Source: Kapaibacterium sp044224925
GTDB taxonomy: Bacteria > Bacteroidota > Ignavibacteria > Kapaibacteriales > Kapaibacteriaceae
Assembly: GCA_044224925.1 (NCBI GenBank)
Contig: JBGAJM010000005.1
Span: 192,752-256,751, forward strand
Reading direction: 5' to 3'
Length of the DNA stretch: 64,000 bases
Part shown: positions 27,368 to 36,983 of the stretch, piece by piece
Layout: each line of letters begins with the position of its first letter
Numbering within the stretch: position 1 is the stretch's first letter
The notes under the pieces: model-generated
Seen by the model: only the letters and a program-made list of their open reading frames with translations
Told to the model about the DNA's origin: nothing
Databases searched by the model: none
Made by a program: the position numbers and the translations under genes

Positions 27368-27934
27368 GTGACCACGCGTGAACACATCCTGCACCTCGGA
27401 CAGGAGCTCTTTCGAACAAGGGGCTTCAATGCCTTTAGCTATTACGACCTGGCCGATGCCCTGAAGGTGCGCCCTGCCGCCATTCACTACCATTTTCCCT
27501 CAAAGGACGATCTTGCTCGTGCCATCATCGAGCTGGAGCGGGAGACGTTCCATGCCTTTGCGGAAAAGACAGATCAACTCTCTGATCAACGTCTGCGATT
27601 GCGGCGGTTCATCCAGACGTTCGCAGAACATGCAGAAGCGCATCGGTTGTGTCTGGTGGGTGCGTCCGGGGCCGACTATGCATCGTTTGGCGTCGGTGTG
27701 CATCGCGAGATCCGACAGATGGCCACGGACATCATTGCATGGCTTGAGCGCACGCTTCAAGAGGGTAGGAAGGCGGGAAGGCTCGCCTTCGATGGAACGG
27801 CGCACACACGAGCGTTGATGGTGGTCACGAACATGGCTGCCTCCCTTCATCTGTCACGCATTCTTGGAACACAAGAGTTCAAACGTCTATCACAGCAACT
27901 TCTATCAGACCTTACAGCGAGATCAACACCATGA
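27368..27934 (+). CDS. TetR family transcriptional regulator
   Basis: 188 residues from GTG 27368. The N-terminal helix-turn-helix is clear (REHILHLGQELFRTRGFNAF, YYDLADALKVRPAAIHYHFP, SKDDLARAII). The ligand domain follows and contains a cysteine in HRLCLVGASGAD. Its stop overlaps the fabF start by four bases (ATGA), so it probably controls its own operon, including the ketoacyl synthase. The ligand is unknown; an acyl-CoA or fatty acid would be reasonable given the partner. Confidence 0.92.
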   Translation: MTTREHILHLGQELFRTRGFNAFSYYDLADALKVRPAAIHYHFPSKDDLARAIIELERETFHAFAEKTDQLSDQRLRLRRFIQTFAEHAEAHRLCLVGASGADYASFGVGVHREIRQMATDIIAWLERTLQEGRKAGRLAFDGTAHTRALMVVTNMAASLHLSRILGTQEFKRLSQQLLSDLTARSTP

Positions 27935-29178
27935 GACGAGTCGTCATCACCGGTATGGGAGCCCTCACGCCCATCGGGAACACCGTGCAAGAGTTCAGCG
28001 CCAATCTGTTCGCCGGTGTGAGTGGGGCGGGCCCCATCACGCAATTCGATGCATCGAAGTTCAAGACACGCTTTGCCTGCGAAGTGAAGGGCTTCAACGC
28101 CGAGAACTTCATCGAGCGTGCGGCATTGCGTCGAATGGACCCTGTAACGCACTATGCCATTGCGGCAGCGGATGAGGCTATGAAGCAGGCGGGGTTCGAT
28201 ATGGAGCAGACCGATCGGACACGGTTCGGTGTGATCTGGGCTAGTGGACAGGGTGGATTTCAAACCGTCGAGGAACAGATCACCGACTACGTTCGTGGTG
28301 ACGGAACACCGCGCTTCAATCCCTTCTTCATTCCACGCACCATCGTTGACATCACATCGGGTCAGCTTGCCATCCGTTACGGTCTGAACGGCATCAATTT
28401 CACCACGGTCTCGGCGTGTGCGTCGAGCAACTCGGCCTTGATGGATGCCTTCAACTACATTCGATGGGGCAAGGCAGACATGTTCATCACCGGCGGATCC
28501 GAAGCAGCGATCTGCGCATCGGGCGTTGGAGGGTTCAATGCCATGAAGGCCATGTCGACGCGGAACGATGAACCCATGCGCGCTTCACGTCCATACGATG
28601 CAGACCGCGACGGATTCGTGATGGGTGAAGGTGCCGCTGCACTTGTCCTCGAAGAGTATGAACACGCCATTGCACGTGGGGCCACGATCCTTGCCGAGGT
28701 CATCGGTGCCGGCATGTCGGCCGATGCCTATCACTTGACGTCTGTCCATCCCGAAGGACTCGGTCCGAAGCTGGCGATGAAGGCGGCGCTAGAGGATGCG
28801 GGGATCGCACCGCACGAGGTGGACTACATCAACACGCATGGAACGTCAACGCCCAATGGCGACATCATCGAGCTCAAGGCCATTCGTGATGTCTTTGGCG
28901 ACCATGCGCCGACGATGAACATCAGTTCGACGAAGTCCATGATCGGTCACCTTCTCGGAGCCGCCGGAGCCGTTGAAGCCGTCATCAGCGTACTAGCTTT
29001 GCAGCATCAAACAGCGCCGCCCACCATCAATCTCGACACGCCGGATCCGGACATTCCCGAAGGCTTCAACCTCACGCCCCATGTGAAGCAGGAGCGCGAG
29101 ATCAATGTGGTGATGAGCAATACGTTCGGCTTTGGCGGACACAATGCCATTGCCGTGTTCCGGAAGTATGGTGGATGA
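27931..29178 (+). CDS. fabF: 3-oxoacyl-[acyl-carrier-protein] synthase II
   Basis: 415 residues. Condenses acyl-ACP with malonyl-ACP in fatty-acid elongation. The catalytic triad is at the standard FabF positions: Cys163 (VSACASSNSAL), His303 (NTHGTSTPNG) and His340, with Lys335 (STKSMIGHLLGAAG). The C-terminal NTFGFGGHNA motif is intact. Length and motifs are typical. It is the second gene of a TetR-fabF operon without acpP or fabG beside it, so it may be an accessory, inducible synthase rather than the housekeeping copy. Confidence 0.96.
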   Translation: MRRVVITGMGALTPIGNTVQEFSANLFAGVSGAGPITQFDASKFKTRFACEVKGFNAENFIERAALRRMDPVTHYAIAAADEAMKQAGFDMEQTDRTRFGVIWASGQGGFQTVEEQITDYVRGDGTPRFNPFFIPRTIVDITSGQLAIRYGLNGINFTTVSACASSNSALMDAFNYIRWGKADMFITGGSEAAICASGVGGFNAMKAMSTRNDEPMRASRPYDADRDGFVMGEGAAALVLEEYEHAIARGATILAEVIGAGMSADAYHLTSVHPEGLGPKLAMKAALEDAGIAPHEVDYINTHGTSTPNGDIIELKAIRDVFGDHAPTMNISSTKSMIGHLLGAAGAVEAVISVLALQHQTAPPTINLDTPDPDIPEGFNLTPHVKQEREINVVMSNTFGFGGHNAIAVFRKYGG

Positions 29179-29189
29179 CCGTGGTGGCG

Positions 29190-32100
29190 CTATCGAATGA
29201 TCAAGAACTGCTTTGAGGTGCTGACGAACGGTCCCGAGGTAAGCCGGTACGAGTAGGTTCCGTTGCTCAAGTTGCGGATGTCGACACTGTGCTCGTAAGA
29301 GCCAGCGGTGGCGTTCGATACATCGGACGCATAGACGACCTCGCCCATTGCATTGACGATCGTAAGCGACACGGGACCGGCGAGTCCGATCGAGAACCTG
29401 ATCACCGCAAACGCAGAGACCGGATTCGGTGCCACTTCTTCGAGTGCATAGGTTGCGTTGCTGAACGATACTGCTCGGCGAACTGATCCGCATGCCGGCT
29501 GTACTTGGATCGTTCCGGGAATGCCACGGAACAGTACATGGTCATTGCCAAGCCCCTGTCCGTCCAACTCTTCCCACGATGCACGAACTTCAACGGGACT
29601 TACAAAATCTCCATTCAGTCCGGCATTGAGGAATGCGTCAAATCGAACGGCGAACAACGGAACGCCTGTTGATCGAATGGGGCTCTTTGTGGTCCGTTCA
29701 TCTACGAGATCGAGCGTGACGCTCTTCATTCCGGCAACGCGGCCATCTCGAACGGTGACGCTCTTGACGGTCCACCCTTCCATTTGATACCCGGTGAGTA
29801 CCACGTCGGAGATCGCCGTGCGTGGTTGGACAAGGGTGGGGTCATAGTCAAGAGACACTCGAAACTCCGTGAGCGCCGCCGCATCGATCGACTGTGGCTC
29901 CGGCCGTGTTTCGATCGCAACATCCACATGCTGACCGGGTTGCACTTCATATCCTTCTCGAACGAAGCACGTTGATTCGAGATAGAGGCCGTGACCGACA
30001 ACTTGTGACGTTCGTTGCCTGTTCGGAGAGCGCTCATCGCTCACAACGATGTTTGCAGAGAATGGGGTTGGTCTCCAACCATATCCACGTGACCGTGCCT
30101 TCTCTTGCGACTGGCTTGGTGGGGTTTCTTGGAGTGACGACTGTCCAAACGTGACCTTTGAAACATTGTCAGGCGTGAACAGCACGCGAACGAGCGTTCC
30201 CTCAGTGCCCGGTGGAACATCAACAGACGACTGCCCAACGCTGAACGCACCGGCGTCCGGACCCGAGAACGGAGAGAGCAGAAATCGCAGCGTCGTTGGC
30301 TCCGAATGTGTGATCCGGAACGAGGTCTCGGCTTCGCGATAGACGTAGCTCTCAAGTTGTGCATCCGTCACGTCGAACGTGCCACCTTGCACAACAGCGC
30401 GCACTTCATATGCAGGCACATATGGAGCTTCAGCAGCTGTCCCGCCGGTCGTTACGATGCGGATGGTATCGATGTACGTTCCAGATGAACTTGGCGTGAA
30501 GCCGATCTGCAGAAGACGTGGAAGGTCAGCCGGTGTGACGTTCCATGGACGTTGTGGCGTCGGCCCGTTGAGGACCACGAATGGCGACGCTGCACCCTTG
30601 TCGAACACCGCGCCGGAGATCACAACGTTGGCCGTCCCCTCCGAGCCACCTCCCGGATGCATCAGTTCTCGTACATGTGCATTAGAAACATCGATCTCTC
30701 CGATGACCGACGGACCATTGAGATCGAACGGTCTGCCGCCATTCAATGCGACGTTCAGATCGAGATCCTCACCTTTGACGTGTGGCTGCCATGCTATGCC
30801 GTTCAGCGACACCTGTACGACGGGAGTGGAGGCATCATCCGTTGGGAACTCCAATGTTGCTTCATACTTGCGTTCTGCAGCACGGTCGGCCGCTTCGGTC
30901 GGTATGAAGGCCACATTGACGTTCCGAGTCTTGTTCTGTCCGTCGGCGGAGTTGAACAACGTCAGCGGGAACATCGACAGGGTGCCATCATCAACAAGGC
31001 GGAATGCAGCGGCGTCACGGCCAGTGATCCGTGGAGCAGCGATAACAACGGGATCCCGTCCTTCATTCGTGATGGTGGCCTGATTCGCGTACGAAGAGAT
31101 GCCTTGCCGTGTCTGGACAACATCGATCACGCGTTCATTCCACGGGGCAATGTCGGCCGAAAGGGAAGAAGACACCGACTCTGCGCGAAGCACGGCGATC
31201 GAGTCGGTCGTACGTGCATTCGAAGAGAAGGGGACGGACAACGTGTGCACGCCGGTACGCGACCGGGGACTGTACGAGACAATGAACTCGTACTCCGAGC
31301 CCGGCTGAACGGCAAGCGGAAAGACCGAGACAAGTGGTTCGCCTGCGAGTGTTCTTGCGTTGAAGAAGTGATTCGATGGCACATCTGCAAGGAGTTGCGC
31401 ATCGAACCCATAGACCGTGAGCGGTACTCGTGAGCGGTTCATGATCTTCACACGGCCATCGATCGGTGCAGACGTTGAAGGTCGCACGCCAAAGTCGCGG
31501 TCGGTGACATAGATCGTTGGCTCATCACTTCGCACAGACACGCGCGCAAGGGGAATTGTGGAGCATGCAAGCTCACACACAATACTATCGACAGCGGTCG
31601 AGTTGTTTGTTAGCAGGGCTGTGATCGAAATGACGCGAGACTCAAGTGGGCCCAGCGTAATAGGTCCGCTCGGGCTACAGGTGAACACCGTTGATGCTGA
31701 ACGTGGATAGATCCGCTTGATCACGAGCGGTTGATCCGACCGCTTGTTCGTGATCGTGAGATCCTTCGTTGCAGGAACTCCGATCGTGACGGTCCCGAAA
31801 TCGATCGAGGTTGGCGTCCATTGAAGGCTATCGGCGCGATAGGAGTAGGTGCGTTCGACGAAGCGTCCGGAACGTGACGTCACAACCAGTGTGACGAGCG
31901 CGTCCTTCGTGGGATCCACGACGATGAGCTGGAACGACCCTTCGCGATCACCGCTCGTGAAACTGCCATCAATGATCAGTCGGTAGTTGCTTGCATTCTT
32001 CACGCTGATCGAGAACAATGTGCCGCACTCTGCAGCGTTGCTCACGACCGTTGCCTTGCCTCGTACAGAGCCGCATTCCGTTGTCTCGGAAACTTCGATG

Positions 32101-33710
32101 GAGTCATTGCATGCAAGTCGAAGATCGACTCCAAGGAACGTCCCATAGGATCGACCGCTTCCTATGTCGCCAAGTGTCCCGTAGCCCCAAGCCATCCACT
32201 TCACATTGGGATCCTGTGATACAATGTGATGGTCTCCCGTTGCAACAGAGCCACTTGAATAGGAGAATGGTGTTCCCGGAATTGCCGTCAAGGATCCCCC
32301 AAGAACGGATGGGATCGAGCGACCGTCTATGGTTATGCTCGAGAGTTCCGCAGTTCGATACACGATCCCGACAAAGTTCTCCAGACCAGTTGGTGCGTGA
32401 AACGCAGCATAGTTCACCCAGCGTTCGACGGCAGGGATCGACTGGAGGAATGGCAATCCCATGATGAAGTGCGGATGATCTTGTGCATGCTCTGATCCTT
32501 TCTCGCGTTGACCCGTGATTGGAACTGTGCTACAGAAAGACTTCGCGTATTGGCCAACGATCATTGGTCTCGAGGAGCGCCAGAACACGGCGGGTACCAC
32601 ACTCGTTTCATATCGCGTTTCACCACGGTTCAATGTGAATCGTCGGACGAAGCCCGTGCCATTCGAACGCATCGACTCTACGACCGTATTGTCCTCGATC
32701 CCTACGAATCGAACAACGTCTCCGGGAGTAGAGGCGGTCACATCCATCATATTGTCCCGTAAGACACGAGAGTTCCCGTATCGAATAGGCAATGTCACGA
32801 ACTCGCTTCCTGCGAGCTCGATCGGAAGAACGGCATCGTGCACATTCGTGCGAACGGTACTTCCTCCGTTGACAGGGATCATCGGGATGTACAGCGGCAT
32901 GTGAAGCACACCGAGTTTCACGTGGCCGGAGATCACACCGATCGGCTTCGTCGCACGAACGAGGGTGCCCGAGAGGTCGACGGCATCGTCGAACGATCGC
33001 GCTGGGTCTCGTTTGGCCCGGATCAAGAATGTCTGTCCTCGCTGAAGGACGATCGTGCCACTCCCACCTCGACTCACGCTTGGTGCATCGGCTCCACCCT
33101 CCGTATCGAAATTGGGAGTATAGGTAACAACGGTATTGTCGTAGTTCGCAATGACAAGGATCTGGGAGCCGGTGTACACCACCGCACTCGCGTCCGTTGT
33201 GGGTGGCGCCAGTTGATCTTGATGAAAGTTCAAGGTGCGGTACGATCTACCCCAGCCTTCCACAGGAAGGTGTCGGGCGAGTTCTCCATCATTGATCCAC
33301 GGTTGAAACGTTGAAACGGAGATCGGTTCGTCCGACGTGACGAACAGGCCATACCCTCGGACCGTCTCCGACTGGCTGTTCATGTAGGCACTCGGAACGG
33401 AAACACGCACTGTTTCGTTCGGACGCACCGTGACCGTTCTGTGAAAGGCAGGAGCATCGTTCTCAACCGCCGGCGTGGTGATCTGGACGGTGGTAGAGGC
33501 GCGCGATGAGATATGCAATTCCATTCCGGTGGAGATGGGCCTGGACTCGGACGTGCGATCGATGGCCGGAAATGCAACCATGTACTGGCGCCCCTCCACG
33601 AGACTCGTCGTCCCTCGCACCTCACCAATGACGTCCTGAGCCGCAGCTGGTATAGAGCAGCCGGCGCAGAACAACATCAGCACAAGAGTGAATCGGTATA
33701 CGGTATTCAT
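29190..33710 (-). CDS. Very large secreted IgGFc-binding-like / choice-of-anchor protein with T9SS sorting domain
   Basis: 1506 residues from ATG 33710, preceded by a strong ribosome site (GGAGGTGGGC). Signal peptide: YRFTLVLMLFCAGCSIPAAA. Residues 20-560 form an IgGFc-binding-protein-like N-terminal domain (QYMVAFPAIDRTSESRPIST, DEPISVSTFQPWINDGEL, HVKLGVLHMPLYIPM). Repeated choice-of-anchor D/ASPM-like Ig modules follow (SIDFGTVTIGVPATKDLTIT, VKIMNRSRVPLTVYGFD). The C-terminus (EVAPNPVSAFAVIRFS, IVNAMGEVVYAS, LSNGTYSYRL) is a T9SS sorting domain. It shares its N-terminal architecture with the proteins at 52350-54857 and, more distantly, 47737-50271. Probably a surface structural or adhesive protein. 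Confidence 0.85.
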   Translation of the reverse strand: MNTVYRFTLVLMLFCAGCSIPAAAQDVIGEVRGTTSLVEGRQYMVAFPAIDRTSESRPISTGMELHISSRASTTVQITTPAVENDAPAFHRTVTVRPNETVRVSVPSAYMNSQSETVRGYGLFVTSDEPISVSTFQPWINDGELARHLPVEGWGRSYRTLNFHQDQLAPPTTDASAVVYTGSQILVIANYDNTVVTYTPNFDTEGGADAPSVSRGGSGTIVLQRGQTFLIRAKRDPARSFDDAVDLSGTLVRATKPIGVISGHVKLGVLHMPLYIPMIPVNGGSTVRTNVHDAVLPIELAGSEFVTLPIRYGNSRVLRDNMMDVTASTPGDVVRFVGIEDNTVVESMRSNGTGFVRRFTLNRGETRYETSVVPAVFWRSSRPMIVGQYAKSFCSTVPITGQREKGSEHAQDHPHFIMGLPFLQSIPAVERWVNYAAFHAPTGLENFVGIVYRTAELSSITIDGRSIPSVLGGSLTAIPGTPFSYSSGSVATGDHHIVSQDPNVKWMAWGYGTLGDIGSGRSYGTFLGVDLRLACNDSIEVSETTECGSVRGKATVVSNAAECGTLFSISVKNASNYRLIIDGSFTSGDREGSFQLIVVDPTKDALVTLVVTSRSGRFVERTYSYRADSLQWTPTSIDFGTVTIGVPATKDLTITNKRSDQPLVIKRIYPRSASTVFTCSPSGPITLGPLESRVISITALLTNNSTAVDSIVCELACSTIPLARVSVRSDEPTIYVTDRDFGVRPSTSAPIDGRVKIMNRSRVPLTVYGFDAQLLADVPSNHFFNARTLAGEPLVSVFPLAVQPGSEYEFIVSYSPRSRTGVHTLSVPFSSNARTTDSIAVLRAESVSSSLSADIAPWNERVIDVVQTRQGISSYANQATITNEGRDPVVIAAPRITGRDAAAFRLVDDGTLSMFPLTLFNSADGQNKTRNVNVAFIPTEAADRAAERKYEATLEFPTDDASTPVVQVSLNGIAWQPHVKGEDLDLNVALNGGRPFDLNGPSVIGEIDVSNAHVRELMHPGGGSEGTANVVISGAVFDKGAASPFVVLNGPTPQRPWNVTPADLPRLLQIGFTPSSSGTYIDTIRIVTTGGTAAEAPYVPAYEVRAVVQGGTFDVTDAQLESYVYREAETSFRITHSEPTTLRFLLSPFSGPDAGAFSVGQSSVDVPPGTEGTLVRVLFTPDNVSKVTFGQSSLQETPPSQSQEKARSRGYGWRPTPFSANIVVSDERSPNRQRTSQVVGHGLYLESTCFVREGYEVQPGQHVDVAIETRPEPQSIDAAALTEFRVSLDYDPTLVQPRTAISDVVLTGYQMEGWTVKSVTVRDGRVAGMKSVTLDLVDERTTKSPIRSTGVPLFAVRFDAFLNAGLNGDFVSPVEVRASWEELDGQGLGNDHVLFRGIPGTIQVQPACGSVRRAVSFSNATYALEEVAPNPVSAFAVIRFSIGLAGPVSLTIVNAMGEVVYASDVSNATAGSYEHSVDIRNLSNGTYSYRLTSGPFVSTSKQFLIIR

Positions 33711-33767
33711 GCCCACCTCCAAGCACGAACCAACAACGATCTCGGTCAGAAGTTACAGGCGGTCCGT

Positions 33768-34217
33768 TCAGGTCCGCCGGGCACTGATCGCCGCATCCAC
33801 GGAGTACTTTCCGCTCCCTTGGACGAGGGTGGCAAGGCCAAGTCCGATCACGAGCAGGTGATACTCGAAGCCCTCGCCGCCTTGCGTCCCTGCCCAGTTC
33901 ATGAAGAAGCCGTTCTGCAGGTGGGACGACGAGATGATGCCGAGCATGAGACCGATGATGGCCACCGACCAGAGTCGACTTGCAAAGCCGAGCAACATCG
34001 AGATCGAACCAAAGAACTCGATCAGGATCACGGCGAAGCCAACGATCCACGGCAGATGAACAACGTCGGTGAAGAAGCCCATCGTTCCGGTGAAACCATA
34101 CCCGCCGAAGGCGCCGAGCAGCTTTTGTGCGCCGTGTGGAAAGAGGATGGCGCCGATGGTGAAACGCGTGATCAATCCTGTCCAGTCGTTGCGCGTTGTG
34201 AAGAGTGCTTGGAGCAT
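33768..34217 (-). CDS. DoxX family membrane protein
   Basis: 149 residues with four membrane helices. The family pattern is visible in GLITRFTIGAILFPHGAQKL, VGFAVILIEFFGSISMLLGF and GLGLATLVQGSGKYSVDAAI. DoxX relatives are linked to redox stress, but no activity can be assigned. A TTG in the same frame slightly upstream is a less likely start. A CRP-like DNA site lies about 90 bases upstream (34306-34321). Confidence 0.85.
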   Translation of the reverse strand: MLQALFTTRNDWTGLITRFTIGAILFPHGAQKLLGAFGGYGFTGTMGFFTDVVHLPWIVGFAVILIEFFGSISMLLGFASRLWSVAIIGLMLGIISSSHLQNGFFMNWAGTQGGEGFEYHLLVIGLGLATLVQGSGKYSVDAAISARRT

Positions 34218-34305
34218 GATGCATCCTTGAGAAGTGATCGAAACATTTCGATACAAAACTCAGGGACGGACATTGCCCCAACGATGAACTGCGACACGAA
34301 CGGTG

Positions 34306-34321
34306 TGTGAACTAGTTCACG
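34306..34321. promoter_or_regulatory. CRP-like palindromic site upstream of doxX
   Basis: TGTGA, ACTAGT, TCACG: nine of the ten arm bases match the CRP consensus TGTGA-N6-TCACA, and the inner 14 bases form a perfect palindrome. It lies between the end of a Crp/Fnr-family gene and the doxX gene, and ends one base before the crp-like stop codon. Confidence 0.5.
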
Positions 34322-34909
34322 TTAACGCTCATCAAGAAGTTGTTTGCGGACCTTGCTCAGGAACTCGCGGCTCATGCCAAGGTAGGAGGCGATGCGATAC
34401 TGTGGGAGTCGCTGAATGAGCAAGGGATATCGCTCGGCAAAAGCCTGATAGCGCTCTTTGGCAGGCATGCTCACGTTCTCGACCACGCGACGTTGCGAGG
34501 CTATGTAGGCGCGCTGGATGATGATGCGGAAGAATCGTTCCAATGCGGGAATTCGGCCATAGAGATCTTCAAGCATAGAACGCTCGAACTGGGCGAGGAC
34601 GCAGTCTTCAAGACATTCCACGTTGAAGCTCGCCGGCGTGCCATTCAGAAAACTCTCGAGATCGGCGATCCACCAGCCCTCGGTGGCGAACATCACCACG
34701 TGGTCGTTCCCATCTGGGTCCGTAAAGAACTGCTGGAGGCAGCCGTGGAGGACGAAGGACTCGTGTCTGCACACATCGCCGTGTTGCACCACGAACTGAC
34801 CCTTGCGATACCGACGAATGCCAACGCTCTCCCGAAGGAGCGCTTCATCGGCATCGGTCAATGTCACATGGTTGCGAAGGTTATCGAGGAGTGGTGCGAG
34901 GTCGGACAT
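34322..34909 (-). CDS. Crp/Fnr family transcriptional regulator
   Basis: 195 residues with a cyclic-nucleotide-binding beta-barrel fold (about 20-110), a dimer helix and a C-terminal winged helix. The recognition helix is YLGMSREFLSKVRKQ. Its Arg and Glu match those that E. coli CRP uses for TGTGA, with Lys at the third contact. The phosphate-binding cassette WIADLESFLNGTPASFN differs from CRP: the glutamate is Asp and the phosphate-binding arginine is replaced. Canonical cAMP binding is therefore not supported. No Fe-S cysteine pattern is seen. It lies 9 bases after a methyltransferase gene. Such short Crp/Fnr proteins are common in Bacteroidota. Confidence 0.9.
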   Translation of the reverse strand: MSDLAPLLDNLRNHVTLTDADEALLRESVGIRRYRKGQFVVQHGDVCRHESFVLHGCLQQFFTDPDGNDHVVMFATEGWWIADLESFLNGTPASFNVECLEDCVLAQFERSMLEDLYGRIPALERFFRIIIQRAYIASQRRVVENVSMPAKERYQAFAERYPLLIQRLPQYRIASYLGMSREFLSKVRKQLLDER

Positions 34910-34918
34910 GCGATAACG

Positions 34919-35764
34919 TTACTTCTCGCCAACGATGACGAGGGCGCTGGCGTCGATCACGACGTTCCCGTCGGGATATCGTCGGCTCACGGCCTCGTAC
35001 ACATCGCGACGGATCGCGGCGACCTGCGCCTCGTCGGCCGCGGCCAGTGCGGATACGACGGGTGCGGCGATATCGTTCATCATGTCCCAGTACACATCAA
35101 CGGTGCCACTTGGTAACGTGGAGGGAACTTCGTGCTGTTCGAGGTTCCTCAGGCCAACGGATCGGAACAGCTCTACCATCATCCCATCGGTCGCACAACG
35201 GAACATGCCCGGTGCACCTGCCGGCGGTTGAGGCAGATCGAGATGATTCTTGATCGAGCCCATGATGGCCGTCACCCAGAAGTTCTTCTCGGCCACATTC
35301 CACACAGACGTCGAGAGCTTGCCTCCGGGCTTGAGCACGCGCGCCATTTCCGACGCCGCGAGTTCCATGTCGGGGAAGAACATGAATCCGAAGCGACAGG
35401 AGATGCGATCGAAGCTATTGTCCTCGAACGGAAGCTCACATACATCGCAGGCCTGCGTGCGAATGTTCGTGATGCTACGACGTTCTGCGTTCTCGCGGGC
35501 AATGTCGAGCATGTTCTCGGACAGGTCGGTGATCACCACATGTCCGTCCGTGAGCATCGACGCGATCGTCAGGCCCGGCTCACCCGTCCCGGCCGCAATG
35601 TCCAGCACCACGTGCGATCCTTGCGGTGCTAGCGATCGAATGATGGCACTTCCCACCGGCTCGAGGAACTCCATGGTAAGGTCGTCCCACTTCTTCCAAC
35701 CCCCAGAGAACTTGTCCCACGATGCACGCTGTTGCTCGCGGATCTTATGGAGTTGTTCATCCAC
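34919..35764 (-). CDS. Class I SAM-dependent methyltransferase (UbiE/COQ5-like)
   Basis: 281 residues starting at GTG 35764. SAM motif I is HVVLDIAAGTGEPGLTIASM, motif II DLSENMLDIARENA, post-motif FEDNSFDRISCRFGFMFFPD, and RVLKPGGKLSTSVWN is the usual methyltransferase strand. The substrate is unknown; menaquinone-type rings are one possibility but no biosynthetic neighbour supports it. It lies directly upstream of the crp-like gene. Confidence 0.88.
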   Translation of the reverse strand: MDEQLHKIREQQRASWDKFSGGWKKWDDLTMEFLEPVGSAIIRSLAPQGSHVVLDIAAGTGEPGLTIASMLTDGHVVITDLSENMLDIARENAERRSITNIRTQACDVCELPFEDNSFDRISCRFGFMFFPDMELAASEMARVLKPGGKLSTSVWNVAEKNFWVTAIMGSIKNHLDLPQPPAGAPGMFRCATDGMMVELFRSVGLRNLEQHEVPSTLPSGTVDVYWDMMNDIAAPVVSALAAADEAQVAAIRRDVYEAVSRRYPDGNVVIDASALVIVGEK

Positions 35765-35852
35765 AATGGCATCCTTCCGGTGTGTGCGGGAAATTAACTC
35801 GTATTATGGGCTTCCGCTACTCCTCTCCCTCCTGTTCATCGGCACCCATTCC

Positions 35853-36848
35853 ATGATCCTTGTCACCGGCGCTTCGGGCTTCATTGCCTCCCATATCGTT
35901 CGAGAACTACTCGAGCGCGGATACTCGGTGCGTGGTACCGTGCGCAGTTTGAGCGATCCGGCGAAGGTGGACTTCCTTGCCGCCTTGCCGGGAGCGGCTG
36001 AGCGACTCACCTTGGTCGAGGCAGATCTGCTCGTCGAGGGGTCATTCGATTCTGCAGCGGCCGGGTGCGATGTGGTGATGCACACGGCAAGTCCGTATCT
36101 CGTGAACGTCCGTGATCCGCAGCGCGATCTTGTCGACCCTGCCGTGAACGGCACACTGAATGTTTTGCGTGCGGCTGCGAAGGCCAACGCACGACGTGTG
36201 ATCCTCACGTCGTCCATGGCGGCCATTTCGGATGAACCGCGTCCCGACAAGGTCTTCAGTGAAGCGGATTGGAACGAGCGGTCGTCCCTCAAACGCAACC
36301 CATACTACTATTCGAAGGTGAAGGCGGAGAAGGCGGCATGGTCCTTTGTGCAAACCACGTCACCATCGTTCGATCTCGTGGTGATCAACCCGTTCCTCGT
36401 GCTCGGACCATCGCTTGGACCGGAGATCAACACGACCAATGCCATTTTCCGCGATCTCCTTTCGGGCGTTTATCCGGGTATACTGGCCTTGAGTTGGGGA
36501 CTGGTGGATGTGCGTGACGTAGCGATCGCACACGCGCTTGCCATGGAGAATCCCTCGGCATCAGGTCGGTACCTCTGTGCAGGAGAGACCTACACCATGA
36601 AGCAAGTGGTCGAAGTGCTACGTCATGCCGGGTATGCGAAATGGACGTTGTTGCCCAAGCGCGATCTCTCCGGTCGGTTCTTCACACGCTTGATGAAACT
36701 GCTCTCCTATACCCAACCCTCGGGCACCGGCTCCTACCTGCGCACGAATCTCGGTCGAGTGATGCTCTACGACAGTTCCAAGGTCCAGCGTGAGCTCGGT
36801 CTCGTCATGCGTCCGGCAAAGGACAGCATCATCGATACCGGCTGCTGA
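35853..36848 (+). CDS. NAD(P)-dependent epimerase/reductase of the dihydroflavonol-4-reductase-like extended SDR family
   Basis: 331 residues from ATG 35853. Rossmann motif ILVTGASGFIASHIVRELLE, Ser in RRVILTSSMAA, and the catalytic YYYSKVKAEKAAW (YxxxK). FDLVVINPFLVLGPSLGP and LVDVRDVAIAHALAME are typical of cinnamyl-CoA/dihydroflavonol reductase relatives. The long open frame upstream (from 35250) is antisense to the methyltransferase and is not coding. The substrate cannot be told; bacterial members act on varied ketones or aldehydes. Confidence 0.9.
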   Translation: MILVTGASGFIASHIVRELLERGYSVRGTVRSLSDPAKVDFLAALPGAAERLTLVEADLLVEGSFDSAAAGCDVVMHTASPYLVNVRDPQRDLVDPAVNGTLNVLRAAAKANARRVILTSSMAAISDEPRPDKVFSEADWNERSSLKRNPYYYSKVKAEKAAWSFVQTTSPSFDLVVINPFLVLGPSLGPEINTTNAIFRDLLSGVYPGILALSWGLVDVRDVAIAHALAMENPSASGRYLCAGETYTMKQVVEVLRHAGYAKWTLLPKRDLSGRFFTRLMKLLSYTQPSGTGSYLRTNLGRVMLYDSSKVQRELGLVMRPAKDSIIDTGC

Positions 36849-36983
36849 TCTCAAGCAACATGGACACATCGAAGTGAAGCATAGGGAGTAAGGCAGAAGA
36901 ATGATCGACCCGATGTGCAACTCGCTCGCTGCTCGTTCGTTCGAGCGCCGCTCACAGCAGTTGTTCCAACATCTTGGTATGGT

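Noticed and set aside
34322..34909. Calling the Crp/Fnr protein the cAMP receptor of the window
   Set aside because: The phosphate-binding Arg and the Glu of the CRP pocket are not conserved, so ligand identity is open.
35250..35852. N-terminal extension of the SDR reductase frame
   Set aside because: It is antisense to the methyltransferase gene and adds no domain; ATG 35853 starts directly before the Rossmann motif.
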